A stretch of DNA of 64,000 nt from NCBI GenBank assembly GCA_038030265.1, contig CM075941.1, positions 57,451,952 to 57,515,951 on the forward strand, written 5' to 3'. Position numbers and translations under genes: made by a program. Under the pieces are notes generated by a model. It worked only from the letters and a program-made list of their open reading frames with translations, was not told where the DNA came from and searched no databases. Each line of letters starts with the position of its first letter. Within the stretch, counting starts at the first letter, position 1. Source of the DNA: Corythucha ciliata (Eukaryota; Arthropoda; Insecta; Hemiptera; Tingidae). Shown here piece after piece: positions 43,701 through 56,261 of the stretch.

Positions 43701-44811
43701 TCACAGAGGCTACAGATGGTGTTAAAGTGTTGTTCAAGAAATGGATATATTTGCCTTGTAAAAAATGGCCAGACATGTGTGGCTATTTGTGACTTTAAAC
43801 CGGTAAGCTGACCACTGGTGTTTACGCGTTTGAACATGGGCCGTCCCCAGAACATCAACAGGTTGACCCCCCCCTCCCCACCCAACCGTGGTGACCAGCA
43901 TTGGTTATCCGCAGCATGAAAGACTGGATATACTGTCACTATCGTGCCTGGCTAAATCATACCAGTGGCTTGGAAACGCCCAAGTCAGTTGGCGCTGTTG
44001 GGACAGTGAGACAAAAGTGAAGGACCAATTCCTCCATCATCACGAACACCTTTCATGACGTCTAAATTACACTTGCCACTCACTGAGAAATGGAAAGGCT
44101 ATGGCACCCGCGATAACACAGTCTGATAACCTCAGTTTCGCTTAATTTCAAAACAGTGGCTAAAATGCAACTTCGGACAGCTTTTTAATCTCCAAAACAG
44201 TGACTAAAATGACAGTTTAGCCCCAGTAGCGCAAAAAAATAGTTTATTGCGATACAAAGTCGTAATGACGGCTAAAGTTGCCGGCACGAGACGCTAGTTG
44301 AGTGTCGGAGACCGCCCGAACCTGAAATGCACATTATGACCGAGTTATATTGAAAATAGGGGTTTTGAAAGAGCCAAACGCGCATGATTGGTTTTGGATA
44401 AGATTTTGACTTAGAATGTCCGGTTTTTCGGTAGAGTGTTCTGGATTCTGGGCCCGCATTTTCGTTTTTTAGTGAAATGGATATTTGGGAGTGAAGCAGC
44501 GAGTGAAATCACTGCCTTTTTTTCCGACTGTACCTGCACAGACTGCACCTGACGTTTTCAATTACTGCACGGACGACATAGCAACGTTATATTTGGATGT
44601 TTGTTCTTTTTGTGAAGAAGACTGCAAAATGGTTGTAATTATAGTTCCTGTATTGGAGAAGGAGAGGAGAATTTACGGAGGGACAACCGTATGAAGAAGG
44701 AGGTGGATTCAGTCATGTTTACTGGTCAATTTTGAGGCCAATATAGCCTCACTTGCGTATGTAAATGAGGCTTTATGTTGACCTCGGCTCATTGTTAGTG
44801 GCCTCAGGACA
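43701..44811. other. Spacer, no gene recognised
   Basis: Short frames only, for example 44485-44694, with no family resemblance. 44140-44460 has loose repeats like AAACAGTGACTAAAATGACAG. Confidence 0.4.
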
Positions 44812-45000
44812 GGCGCGGATCCGGAGTTGGCTCAAGGAGGGGGCCATGATCCCCATCCTGCACCACCGCAATTTTGGACGCGATGAACCCGAAAATCTGA
44901 GCGTTCAACCTTGCTCCCGCCCTTATCTTTTGACTTCTTTGGCACGTTTTCTACCGGTAAATGCCCAAGGGAGTCATAAACCACGTCCAGTTCAAATAGA
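44812..45000 (+). repeat. Dispersed repeat, copy 2 (hAT-like end)
   Basis: Plus-strand copy of 40288-40465: CAGGCGCGGATCCGGAGTTG, GCTCAAGGAGGGGGCCATGA, and GGTAAATGCCCAAGGG near the end. Another GCGGATCC end lies at 45185. The two may bound one MITE of about 380 bp. Confidence 0.6.
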
Positions 45001-45309
45001 AACACTTTGAAAACATAAACGTTCAGCCTAAAAACCGTCCCTGGGCAATTTCTGGCAAAAATGACCAAAAATGTAAAAAAAAACATTGCCAAAACCGCGT
45101 ATTTTGACGAGCGGTCGAAATGGTTTTCACTGTGATACCAGGTTCTAAACCACAGTACACGGCAAAGGTTCAACCATAGCAGTCGCGGATCCCACGCTCA
45201 GGAGGGTTGAGCCCTCTCCTTCACTTCAGTTGGTAATGTGAAGACGGTGCTATTCGGAGGGGGGGGGGGGGTTCGAATGGTTCGCCGATTGACTCAATTA
45301 ATCTTTTAA

Positions 45310-47361
45310 GGGTGTGAATAGCCTCTTATTTGGCAATGTTTTTCGGCGCAGCAAATCACATCAGGCATAAGTTTGGCTACAGGCCGAGTGTACACCCCTC
45401 GGGCTGTTCTAACTTCCACGGACCGGGGAATTCCGTCATGGCTTTCATAGAGTTTGAGCACACGACCAAGAGGCCAATCGAATGGTTTGGTGTCATCTTT
45501 TACGGATGAGCACTAGTTCCCCTACCGCAGGGGTTCGTCGGGCTTTCGTCCACTTTGTCCTCTGAATCATCGTATTTAGGTATTCGGACGACCACCTTTT
45601 CCATATTTTCATATTATCCATACAGTCGACGAGCGAAGTTCGTCGACTGTCAAGCACCCGGTGCACCGAGCCGAAGAGGGATTGCGAGCATTGGTAACGA
45701 ATCGCTGGCTCCAAGCCACAACCCTTTGAAGTTTGCTTAAAGATGAGTAATTCTGGCTCAACTGGAACAGAATACGTTCGCTAGTGGAAGACTCGTCGCA
45801 TTTGGGCAATGTCGTTAACACCGAAACCTCTTTCACCTCCGGGAGAGCAGATACGTCCAGAATGGTCGGAGAGTTCATTGGCCAAGACTTTATAGGGGAA
45901 CGCCAAAACCTTGGACCGTGCCACCACATTTCCGTTGAAACCATATCCGATGGAAGAACCCCACGCGATGCGCAGTCTGCGGCATTTTCCGCTGACGAAA
46001 TATGATGCCATTGAGAAACCTGCGTGATGTCCAGTATGTTTACGACCTGATTAGCAACGTACGTTTTGAGTTTATGAGGAGGCGTTTGGAGCCACTTCTT
46101 TGACCTCAAGTCGACGTTGGAGCGCAGAAAGCGACGTTAAAAGTTTCGAGAGTAGAAGAGCTCCGTTGAGTTCCAACCGAGGAATCGTTTGTACTTTGAG
46201 GGGGGCAACTTTCATTTTTGCCTTTATGAGTGTCACAGCGGCATTTTTTGAATCTTTCGCGACGGCAGAGCGTAGGTAAATCGCAGCGGCGTACCCACGG
46301 GAACTCGCATCGCACATTCCAATTAAATGAAGTACGTTGGCTTGTGGGTTTTTACATAAGCGATTGTGATCTTTATCAACCCCAATGACGGAATCTGTGA
46401 CGCGAACGCCGCCCACCTTGAGGCCACTTTATTTGAAAGATATTCGTCCCAACCTATTTTTTAAGCCCAAAGGTCCTGGAGAAAACACTTAGCCCAAAAC
46501 ACTACAGGACTTATCCAACCCAGGGGATCGAAGATGGACGCAACATGTGACAAGACAGCTCGTTTTGTTTTGGCGAATTCTGGACTCAGCGTTTTATAAC
46601 TGATGGCCTGTGCCGCGAGTGGGAAGGCGGCTCCATGATCAGCTACTAACTGAAGCAACACACGTTGTGCTTGAAATGGCGAAGAACTGACGCCGTACGT
46701 TACCGTGCAGAGTTCGTATTCTTGGACCGGCATTTATGTCCGTTGTGATTGCGATATTCTCAATGCGGAACAATGTGAGAATTTCCGTTATGTCCAGTTG
46801 AAGAGGCGGGCCCGTTAGGAGTCGATCGTTCAAGGAAAATCCTGAAGTTTCGGGACATGAAGCGTCGAAAACGACGCGAACAGGAGATGATGAAGAGTCC
46901 CGAAAAATTGCGAAGTGGGGAATGAAGTAAGTTCCGTTGGTTTTACCAAGCTGCATGTGACCTTTTTCCAGATATTCTTTCATGAATTGATTATACGCCC
47001 TTTTCAAATTTGCATTTTTTCTCATTTTATTTTCGAGCGAGCGCCAACGACTTAACGCTGTAGTACGGCTGTCACCGAGAGGAGGGAGGTCGTTGTCTAC
47101 GAAAAAGTGCCGCACCACATACTTGCCAGTCGCGTCGGTTGAGAGCGTGGTGGCGAAATGCTATTCGGCAAGATCGTCAGCAGGATCACTGCTAAAACGT
47201 TCCTTTAATTCGCTCAGTTCTTGGCACTGGGCAAGAAATACACTGACCGAAGAAGCTCCGGTCTTCGTTGACACGACGAATGTGGCTTGTAATTGAGCGA
47301 AGGCGTTTTCCCTTCTCAGCTTATAAGCTTCTAACTTATTTTTAATTTCATCGTATTCCAT
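45310..47361 (-). pseudogene. BEL/Pao retrotransposon remnant
   Basis: Along the minus strand: a gag N-terminus (47361-47161, MEYDEIKNKLEAYKLRRENA); Pao RT with YNQFMKEYLEKGHMQLGKTN, YFIPHFAIFRDSSSSPVRVV and FDASCPETSGFSLNDRLLTG; then [16 protein letters not shown] joined to [20 protein letters not shown] with the polymerase active-site region deleted. An RNase H-like GMCDASSRGYAAAIYLR and RLELNGALLLSKLL follow, then WHHISSAENAADCASRGVLP. Last is the integrase C-terminal domain: WKRWSSEYLNTMIQRTKW, VGELVLIRKR and PLGRVLKLYESHDG (DUF5641 type). Protease, the active-site part of RT and the integrase core are missing. Several frameshifts. LTRs were not identified. Confidence 0.85.
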
Positions 47362-47975
47362 TTTTAAATTTAATTAAACTTTTTTTTGTATTGAGGATAA
47401 TTAGATAAACTTTTCGTAGAAAACAAATTTTATTTGTCACTTTAAACTTAAGAGATAGCAAGAGAGAGAAACAGGAATGAGCATGCAACCTATGCTATAG
47501 ATAAGTAGGAAAGAAAGAGGGCACGATAAATATACGACTTTGACCACGGTTGAAATTCACGTTTTATTTTATTTTATTAATTAACTGAATTAATTTAAAC
47601 CTTGGCAGCTACATTGATCCGGTCCGGATTGGACCATGTTTATACTACGCAGTTAAGGTAGTGTAATTTAACCGAATTTGGGGAAAGGCTCGCTAATAAA
47701 AACACTGAACTCACCGTTCATGAGATGACGGTAACGTCCGGCGTTGTCGTTGTTTCCGTTTAAGGGCGCGATTGAGTTCTGTTTAATTAGCGAGTTCACG
47801 AGCGGGGGTGGCGTTACGATTCAATTTTTTTCACATCCGTGGTCTTACAAAAAACTCTGAACAACTGACTTTTTTCTACTGCTCTTAGGTACAAAAGGGC
47901 ATCATCTCTCGTAAAGCGAATAGATACCCCTTCCCGGCTACTTATCGGAGATAATTTTAAATTTCTAAATAACGT
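47362..47975. other. Spacer upstream of BEL remnant
   Basis: No gene recognised. May contain leader or LTR sequence of the BEL element; no second copy exists in the window to test this. Confidence 0.35.
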
Positions 47976-49060
47976 TTATGAGCATGCCTTCATGGCGTAA
48001 ACAGCCAGTTTTGCCCGTATTTGCGGCTGGAATCACCTGTTCATGCATTTTAGGGCGCAAATTCGGGGCTCGAAAAGTCAGTTTCGTCACTTTTAGAGCG
48101 TGAATCCAGTCAATTTAGTCATTTTTAAGGCGCGAATCGTCATTTTTGCCATTTATCAGGCCATAAAAGTAGTCACGTCAAGCCAAAAGCAAAGAATGGT
48201 CAGTTTGGCCATTCGTTGCTCGCGAATGGTCGATTTTGCACTTTTCAGTGCTGGAATCATCTGTTTAGGCGCATTTTCTGGGTGCGAATAGTCAGTTTAG
48301 CTGTTCTTGGAACGCGAATATGGTCCGTCAAGCCAGAGACGCGAATGATCAGTATTGGCCATTTTTGGCGCGCGAATTGCCAAATTTTTATTTCTAGGGC
48401 GAAAATGGTTGATTTTGCCAATTTTGGCGCACAAATGGTTGATTTAGCAATTTTCAGCGTCAGCTTAGCCATTTTTAGGGCACTTCAAGTCCGTTGGGCT
48501 ATTTTTTAGAGCGGGAATTTCCGGTTTGGCAATTTTTAGGGCGCGAATATAGTCAGCTCGGCAGTGTGCTAGGCACTAATCGTCAGTTTAGCCACTTTGG
48601 GGTGCGATTGCAGTCAGTTTAGCTGTTTTTATAGTGGTAATAGCCTAGCAGTCAATGGCTGTTAAGCCATTTCTAGTAGAGGGAAACACACAATGTTCCA
48701 AGCCCGTCCTATATTAGCAAGTCTCTCTACCCATTCTCTATGCAAGGAAACCGAAAATTGAGACAAAATTTTCGCGTTTTGTCACCGTCCGCTCGTACAG
48801 GTGACCCTGGAGTTCATAGAATCGGCTGATACCGACGACCATAACGTGAAATATTCATTTCTGGACCGTTTAAGGCACCGCATTTTTCTGTTAAAAACGC
48901 TTCGGGAGGACTAATGATTAATCTCGTCTGCCTCAGAACAGAACCTTTCACCCTAAAATTTGAGAATGTGACAATCCCTTGTTAGATTTTGGGAGGTGCT
49001 TTTGATTATGTTTATGCAAAAGTGACCTCACGACATCTCGGGAGGGGTAATAGCCCCTGT
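47976..49060 (-). repeat. Inverted copy of the 35.2-36.3 kb block
   Basis: Matches the reverse complement of about 35225-36260 throughout, including array units and the non-array part (AAACCGAAAATTGAGACAAA, GTCACCGTCCGCTCGTAC-like, CACCCTAAAATTTGAGAATG). Confidence 0.75.
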
Positions 49061-51110
49061 GGCCTCTTGATCGGAGACCTGAATTCCACGATGAAAAACT
49101 CCTCCGTGAACAATACACTTGTGTATGAACAATTATTAATTGCAGGATATCCACACAATATAAGTCTTGTTGTCATATTTTTTCGGTAGTACCTTCATTT
49201 ATTTGACGGATTTTTTTTTATCATGGTGGAATACATTTTTAGCGAATTTCTGACGGGATTTCGAGCTTGACTTGACGGGAAAACAAACACTGGTTTTTGA
49301 GTCATCATTGGACATTTAAGGTAGGCTTCTACCTGCGTGACCGAACAGAGCTGAAGGGAGTTGGAACTGACGTTTTCGCTCACTGTAGGAAAAATGTCAG
49401 CCCTTGCAACCTCGACGACCAGGAATAAAATTGAAAATTCACGCCCTCTTATGGCTTTTTACTCGCATTTTCGCACAATTTTAGCTTTGAATGAGTTTCT
49501 TTTTAGTAATTTAGCCTTCAATAAGCGCATTAACTCAATTTTAGGGTACCTAAATGGCCCCAAAAACAATACTTTAGCGCCCTGAGTTGTTTCTTTTTTG
49601 GTAATTTTAGTCCCAGAATTGGGTGACATATTCTAAAAATGACTCATCCCGTCGTTCTAATGTTAAAACAAACGATTGTTTATCACTTATGCGATGTTTT
49701 CTCCCCCCCCCCCCCGTTTTTCTTTTGGTATAATATGCTACAATTACTCATCATGAATTTGTACAGCTTCAATAATGAATACAGTGACAGTGTGTGTGTC
49801 ATAACGCCACGTTGTTGGAGGGTGGGGGGGGGAAGGTAGACGTGATGCGGCGTAAAGATGTTCTAAACTTCTTGGGTGTCAGCAATACAAACGGGAAGCT
49901 TTCCTCGTCTAAAGTGTTATGTAAATGTGATTATGATGTGCCATCAATCTTTCTGGGATTGCAAGAAAATTTGTTGTCAGCCACTTCTGAACTCATAATG
50001 AATTAAATTTATTGTTTTCAAAGAAGCAGCCGCACTGTTTAAAAGACTTCGGTGCTGGCCTGTTTTTCTTTTAATTTTTAATCTTTTTTGGGCTTTTCAA
50101 TAAGCCCGAATTCAATATTTTGAACCTATAAATTGACCTGTAAAACAGCTAAAGGGATAATAATGCAAAATTGAGTAGCGGACATCCACTTATAGCATTA
50201 TTAAAAATTTAAGAGCTTATAGATACTTTACTTTCACTCCCAACCCAGCCCCCCCCCTCCCACTCATGCACCCATGGTATTACAGTTTAGTCAAAGAGAA
50301 ACTTTCCTGATTCCTCTCTTTCCGTCACGCCATTCAGCTCGACGTAAAGGTGAACGCAATTAAACTTATAATTGAATTGGACTGTCTGCGGGATTTATGA
50401 TTCAAACGTTGCCACATTCCGCGCACACACACTCCGTATGTCCTCTCATCAGGGGGGGGGGGGCTTTTGAGCACTCTGCAAGGATTGGGTTTGATAGGTG
50501 GGGGGTGTGGGGAGGAAGGAGGAGGAGCTGGAAACTTGATCAACATTTATGAAGACTCGCAGAATTTTCTCATTGCACGCACTAAAAATGGAGACAAGCA
50601 ATTTTCAGTCTCTTCGTAAAACGAAAACAATTAAACATGTTTCAACGGTGGAAGAGAAATTCCGTTAATTTTAGATCCCTCGCTTTCCAACCCTCTTCAC
50701 CCATAAAATTAGCCATATAAATTTACCGCAAGAGCTAATGTTTCTCTTCTCGGAATGCAATCTTGTTTCATAGGTTGATGGGGGGGGGCGGGTGGGGATA
50801 GAAAGACTGTGACTACGCGTATATGCTTGGCATCGTATATCTTACGGCTTGAAGGAGCGAATAGGTGTGGGGTTGATGAAGAGATGGGAGAGAAAGGTTT
50901 GATAGTGCCCCTGGGTGTGGGGGTAAAAGTCCCGAACCATCTGGGTACTAAATTGATTGGAGCCTTGAAGTCGAAGTTTATAATTATTATTATTCGCACT
51001 CGTACGGTTTCATTTGATATTTTACGAGTGAGATCAAAGAAGGAACTTGTTAAGTCTCATAAACGCTTGTAAACTCAGAAATAAGAGAGAGTTAATTATT
51101 TGATTCTTTG
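49061..51110. other. Spacer, no gene recognised
   Basis: AT-rich sequence with isolated type i units near 49450-49560 and many G or C runs (49703-49715, 49824-49832, 50249-50257, 50452-50463, 50780-50788). Open frames here are short and unlike known families. Confidence 0.4.
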
Positions 51111-51116
51111 CATTGA

Positions 51117-51865
51117 TTAGTGCATCATCTGCCATTTCCTTGTCGCTTGAGGCAACGAGAAAGCTGTTTTCATCCTTCGAGCTGGCCAAGAAAACTGGCA
51201 GGTGGTGCATGACTTGATTACGCCTTCAATATCAGAGTCTATTTTAGGCCACCACACGTAGCTTCGCGCTAATTCTTTCATACGAAATATCTCAGGATGT
51301 TCGTGGTGGAGCATTTTCAATACTTCACCCCTTAACGTTGACGGTACGACCACTCGATTACCCCAAACGAGGCACTCGTCTTCTGTAGAAAGTTCGCAAC
51401 ATTTTCCTTTTGAAAAATTGGTAAATCTGGTGATAAATTGTTGTCACGAGGCCAAACATCGACTGTGTAGCTGTAAACTTTCTCGAGAACCGTATCTGCT
51501 CTTGTTTTTCAAAACTATTTTTTGAGAAGTTATAGGCAAGGCATTACACGGAGCAAAGAAATAAATAAAAATGTCGTCGACCGTATTGTTCTGTAGTAGC
51601 CGCGACAAAGCAATGGCCTCCCACATTTCTGTTCCCTTCCTGTATCGTAGCCTGTGACGATATGCCGACAGAAGTAAAACCCATCTTGGTAAACGCGCCG
51701 CTGCGATTGTGGGAACCGCTTTTGTCTCATTCAATAAAAACGAGAGTGGTCTTTGATATGAAACTATAAGTCAAATTCTCTCCCGTACAAGTAATTATGA
51801 TTTTTTTTTTTACACAAAAGACCAGGGCTACTGCTTCCTTCTGGATATGAGCAAAATTCTTTTCG
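51117..51865 (-). pseudogene. Gypsy fragment: RNase H end and integrase zinc domain
   Basis: Minus strand: SEKNFAHIQKEAVALVFCVK and YLYGREFDL (RNase H), then LPRWVLLLSAYRHRLRYRKG, then after frame changes LHHEHPEIFRMKELARSYVW and PKIDSDIEGVIKSCTTCQ (H2C2 integrase zinc domain). It is a different family from the 18.5-kb Gypsy. Both ends are missing. Confidence 0.8.
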
Positions 51866-51879
51866 CTTTTACTCATTTG

Positions 51880-52480
51880 CATTGAGCATTTGCGATGAGC
51901 CAAGTTGAACTATTGGGCATGACATGCTACATGACCCCACCAATTCCGTACGAAGACGCGTCTGCTGTCACTTGGAGAGGAAGCTTCGACCATTGGGTGC
52001 TCATTCAAGGCGGTGGGTGCAAAAGCTTCGAAGGGGACACGTCTGATTGGCTCCTCCCCGAGATCTGTACAAACCTAACTAATTAGGTGGGCGTACACGA
52101 GCAGATATCTGCGGCAGATTTCATGTTTTTGACAGATATCGATGGTGAAAATTTGCTCGTTAGTGGGCAAGAAACGACGACAGATCAACCGTGATCGGCC
52201 AAACGATATCGGTGGGAGTTCAAATCCGCCAGATGTGGTCCATGGTCCCTCACTAATCAACCGATTTCTTATGAGAGATATCTGGCAGACATAGATAGGC
52301 CGATTTCGAATCGGGCGTCGCCCCTTAAGGCTAAAGTGGACGACAAGTGTGCGAGAGAGAGGGAATATAGCCATCGCGATTCTACCTCTCACGGCCGCAA
52401 AAATTCGTCGATTTTTTTTTTTGTAAATTGATTTCTACTCATTGATGCCAAAAATTTTAAGGAAATTGGGTCGCTGATTT
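51880..52480. other. Possible MITE region
   Basis: TTAGGTGGGCGTACACGAGC at 52084 resembles the left end of the MITE at 1673 (TTAGGTGGCGAACACACTAG), and short inverted AGATATCT-centred words follow. I could not define the right end. Confidence 0.3.
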
Positions 52481-53260
52481 TTAAAATGACTCTAGCCCAT
52501 AAATTGGAGAAAACTGGATTATGCCACGAAGCAGCGTAAAATCTTGAATATGAAATGTATTTTGTTTTTTATTTTGGTCCAGAAACATCGTCCGAAAGAG
52601 AAAAATGCGACATCAAAAAGAATAGCCGCCCCAAGGCGAGGGTAGTCATGGTGGTGTGTACGGGAGGGGTCACTCGAACGCCTTCTCAGCTTAGCTCCTT
52701 CCTTTGCACTCACGCACTCCAGAAATTAGTTTCAATATATCACCGCATTTATTTATTACTTTGCCTAGGTTACTAATTCTTCCGTCTTTGTAGGCATAAT
52801 AAACTGTTACAAAGACGATTTTTCATTTTTAGGGTTTAGGGTTCTGTTTTCTTTTTCTCCTTTTTCTTTTTCTGAGCTTTCACCGTCCTGCTTTCCCCAG
52901 ACATGTCCTACTTTTTAGAGCGTCCGAAGAGAGTTCAAAATTGTCCGCTTTTTGTCCTACTTTTCGGTCTCAACTTGTAACGTCTGGCGTGTCCAACTCC
53001 CATCTTTTACGTTCATCTTTGAACAAAGTTGCGGGGCTTGATCGCAACGTCCACGATCCCCATTTCGCCCTCACGATTCTCATTAGACCTGCTGAGCCGG
53101 GTCTCCTCGGTGAGTCGCTGACTCGGTTCCAGGTCAGCTCGAGCGCCGGGGCCAACAATCGTAGCGTGGTGAAAAAGGCAGCGATTTCACCCACTAAATC
53201 ACTCCAATACACCGCCTTGCCTCCCAAAAAATGGTACATTCAACCTATAATCTTGAACAT
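52481..53260. other. Spacer with a GC-richer segment, no gene assigned
   Basis: 52980-53230 is GC-richer and open on both strands (52941-53402 + and 53239-52970 -), but neither translation resembles a known family. It could be an exon or a transposon fragment. Confidence 0.3.
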
Positions 53261-53279
53261 TCGACCCCCCCCCCCCCAA

Positions 53280-53560
53280 CCACACAATTTGGCTCACAGA
53301 CTGATTCAAAACCAATCACGCGCGTTTGGCACTTTTAGAAAAAATTTTCGTCATTTTGCCTGCAAAACCCAATTGCAAAGATTTTTGCTGTTTAAAAACT
53401 AAATTTTGCGGATTCTTCTCGTTCTGCTCGTTAAAAAACCAAATTTTCCAGAGTTTTGCTCTTACATGAACCATTTTTAAGACTTTCGCTCTTTCAGGGT
53501 CCAATTACGTGGGTTTTGCTATTTATAAAATCAGTTTGGCAGTTAATTCGAAAAATTAAT
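53280..53560 (-). repeat. Degenerate 30-bp repeats (type iv, inverted)
   Basis: Units such as TTTTGCTCTTTAAAAACCAA followed by ATTTTGCGGA, the inverse of 12160-12790. Preceded by a 13-base C run (53265-53277). Confidence 0.55.
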
Positions 53561-53927
53561 TGCCGGGAAACGAACGACAGAAGATCAAATTGTGAAGTAT
53601 TCGGCTCGAGGGCCCAACGAAAATGGTCTAATCGTTACGTTAGTACGTTACCAATCTCATAAGAAGGCAACCGCGGGTGGCGGGACAAGCAATAAACCAT
53701 AACGTCTGCTAATGGTGTTAGCACAATGCTTCTTCGAGTAACGTATCTTCGTTGAACAGGGCCGGATCTATTAGATAGTGGGGAGGGAGGTAGGAGGGGT
53801 ATTTTCACTCGCACTGGGGCACTCGCCAGGGGCAGCAATTGATCTCTTATTAAGAATTCAAATCTGCCAAAATTAGCATAGATAATTCGAGAACAAAATT
53901 TTGGCTAATCGTGCACGTCAAGTGTGC
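53561..53927. other. Spacer, no gene seen
   Basis: No coding or structural signal recognised. Confidence 0.4.
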
Positions 53928-54335
53928 ACTGTACACTGCCTCCCTGGAGCCCCTCATATTGGGCCGATTTCATTCAAAATGAAATGGGACCATCTATAGT
54001 CTAACCTACGTTTATAATGAAAATGAGTTGCCTCTTCTAGGAGATATGTGCGTTATTGGTGAGAAGTGTACACTGCCCCCCTCCTCTGGAGCCCCACCAA
54101 TTGGACCAATTTTATTCCAATTTAAATGGGGCCGTTTTATGGCTCAACCGCCTTTCTTAGATGTGTGCGTTGGTGGGGAATCCAACCCCCCCCCCCCCAC
54201 TTCTGGAGCCACCCCATTTGGACCGATTGAATTTAAATTGAAATCGGACCATCTGTAGCCTAACATACGTGTATCACGAAGATTTCATCAAAATCGGTTG
54301 GCTACTTTAGGAGATATGCGCGTTGGTATAAAGTG
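53928..54335 (+). repeat. Three tandem copies of a 110-150-bp unit
   Basis: Each copy has an ACTGCC/CCCCC-CTGGAGCCCC start, an ATTNGGNCCGATTTNATT core, AAATGGGNCCATCT, then TAGGAGATATGTGCGTT. The third copy carries ATTTCATCAAAATCGGTTGG, a motif common in arthropod SINE/RTE-related repeats. A C run (54186-54198) marks the start of the third copy. Confidence 0.65.
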
Positions 54336-55940
54336 TAAAGACACGGAATCAAAAGTTGTTCAGAAAGCTCTGAAACGCAAATGGCAAGTGGAATTTTTGA
54401 AATCGGAGACCAACAATTTTTTCACCTCGAGAAACGATCACATAGCTTCCCATACCTTCGGTATTCGAGGAAGCAATTTTTAGTCTGGCGAATCTGTATT
54501 GTCTATTTGGCCACGTATGTTTCCCTTTATAACGCTAATGCGTTGCACTCGCTCCCTTTGAATTAAATTGACATGTTTTTTCATGTTGTTAAGTCGTTAA
54601 AAGCGGGCTAAAAGTGGGCTATAATCCCGCATTCAATCTTGCACGATTGAAAACAGTGCGGGATTGCGAACCCTAGTTACAACAGATGATTGTAATAATC
54701 AGGACTCCCAAAGAGCCGAGGCAGCAAGATCTGCCGAAGATTTCGGCCATTTATACCTCCACTCAAAGGGTCGATTATAGGCGATTTTTGACCCATTGTG
54801 TCACACCGGAAAACTAGGTCAACCTGACGGATCGTAAATCCATTTCGATTTTAAGATTTCTCGTTTCCTTAAACCCCAAGACATGAAGTTTCGTCCATTC
54901 AAGCCATCTATCTACACCAAAATCACCAAAAAGTAGGTGATTTCTATAGGATATTATAGGAGCCGGAAGGGCAAACGTTCAGTTGTGGAATGCAGCAGGC
55001 ACCTAAGAGGGCGTCACTGCGGCGGATATCGTTAGTAACGACCGATTTTATTCACTCTACAGTGAGCCAGTGAGGTCCACCCAGCGTTGATGCTCTTTCT
55101 TTCGACTTGAAGCATTGAATTCCGTGGTCACCGTCCGCGGGAATGGTCATGCAGACATTGAAAACAGTAAAACGCTGCCAAAAACGTCAAAATCACTTGA
55201 TGGAGCCTTTCAAGGACTCATCATCGAAAATTCGACTCGAATTTTGGACTCTTCGTGCATAGAAACTAACGAGATTTCGTCCATTTATCATTAAATTCGG
55301 GTGCCCAATTCAGAATTCACCCAATGGTCAAGTTGGCGTTATTAGCGATTTCAAAGTGCCAACATTTGTGGACAACATTTTCAAAGTGCTTCGATGTGAG
55401 TCGGACACGGCTTAAGAGTCCTTTGGGGAATGCCCAGTCAAAGTTGGTCAGTCTCTGGTATTTTTTTTATATCGCGGAAAGTCATGCCTCCGAGGCAGAG
55501 TCCTCCGACTGGGTCGGCCTGAAAAGGCACAAGTGGAGACTTAGCTTATCGGTATGTTATGAGTCGCCATTTTTTGACAGGCAGTTCATTTTCTGGGTCA
55601 AATTCACTGTTTAATAGATAAATAAGTCAGTTCTTGTGGGGTCAAGATCTCGGTACTTGTACTGTTGTACTATTGTAATCAAACCTGTTTTCAACATTTC
55701 CTTAGGCCTAGGCCTTGGTAAGGAACATTCATAAATATGGGCCTAATTCCCGGAGAAAACTGCCATTCCTAATAGGAAAACGTCTGCTAATGATTATAGC
55801 ACAGTGCTTCCTCGCTTTTCACCCCCTCCCCCTTGTACGATTTTGACGAAATTGATAGGGGACCCTCTGCTAGCCAACACATATATTCCCTGAAAATTTC
55901 ATCAAATTCGGATAAAAACTATGAAAGATATGCTTGTTAC
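54336..55940. other. Spacer, no gene recognised
   Basis: Short frames only. 54622-54670 has an interrupted hairpin (AATCCCGCA-TTCAATC / GATTGAA-TGCGGGATT). 55860-55940 reads AAAATTTCATCAAATTCGG, a second copy of the motif ending the tandem repeats. Confidence 0.4.
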
Positions 55941-55951
55941 AAGGATTTGCG

Positions 55952-55952
<1 letters not shown>

Positions 55953-55991
<39 letters not shown>
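55953..55991 (+). repeat. (ACAG)n microsatellite
   Basis: About ten GACA/ACAG units following the ATTTCATCAAATTCGG motif, the usual tail of a class of arthropod interspersed repeats. Confidence 0.9.
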
Positions 55992-56261
55992 CCAATAAGA
56001 CGATAGTTCTCTTTTATTTCCAGTGGCTACAACAGCCTTATTTTGGCGATTACACTTGACAATTTCAAACCTTTGTCCAAATATCTTGGCTGTTACAGTG
56101 GCAATGTCCATTTCATCGTTGGTCATTGGAAAGCTTTTTTAAATAAGACGTTTTTTTCGCAGAGCGACTCATCTTGATAATGCTGTGTGCGAAATTAAAG
56201 CTGTTATAAAACCCTTGTTTGGTGGATAAAGAGGACAACTTGGAAATTCAGCCCAGTATTA

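Noticed and set aside
44485..44694. 69-codon frame with several cysteines
   Set aside because: No recognised motif, no signal peptide, and no splice-supported extension.
45622..45652. Perfect short hairpin ACAGTCGACGA/TCGTCGACTGT
   Set aside because: It lies within the BEL integrase C-terminal coding remnant and is isolated; probably chance or a local repair scar.
52941..53402. 153-codon open frame in a GC-richer segment
   Set aside because: The opposite strand is equally open, there is no domain, and it runs into poly-C and 30-bp repeats.
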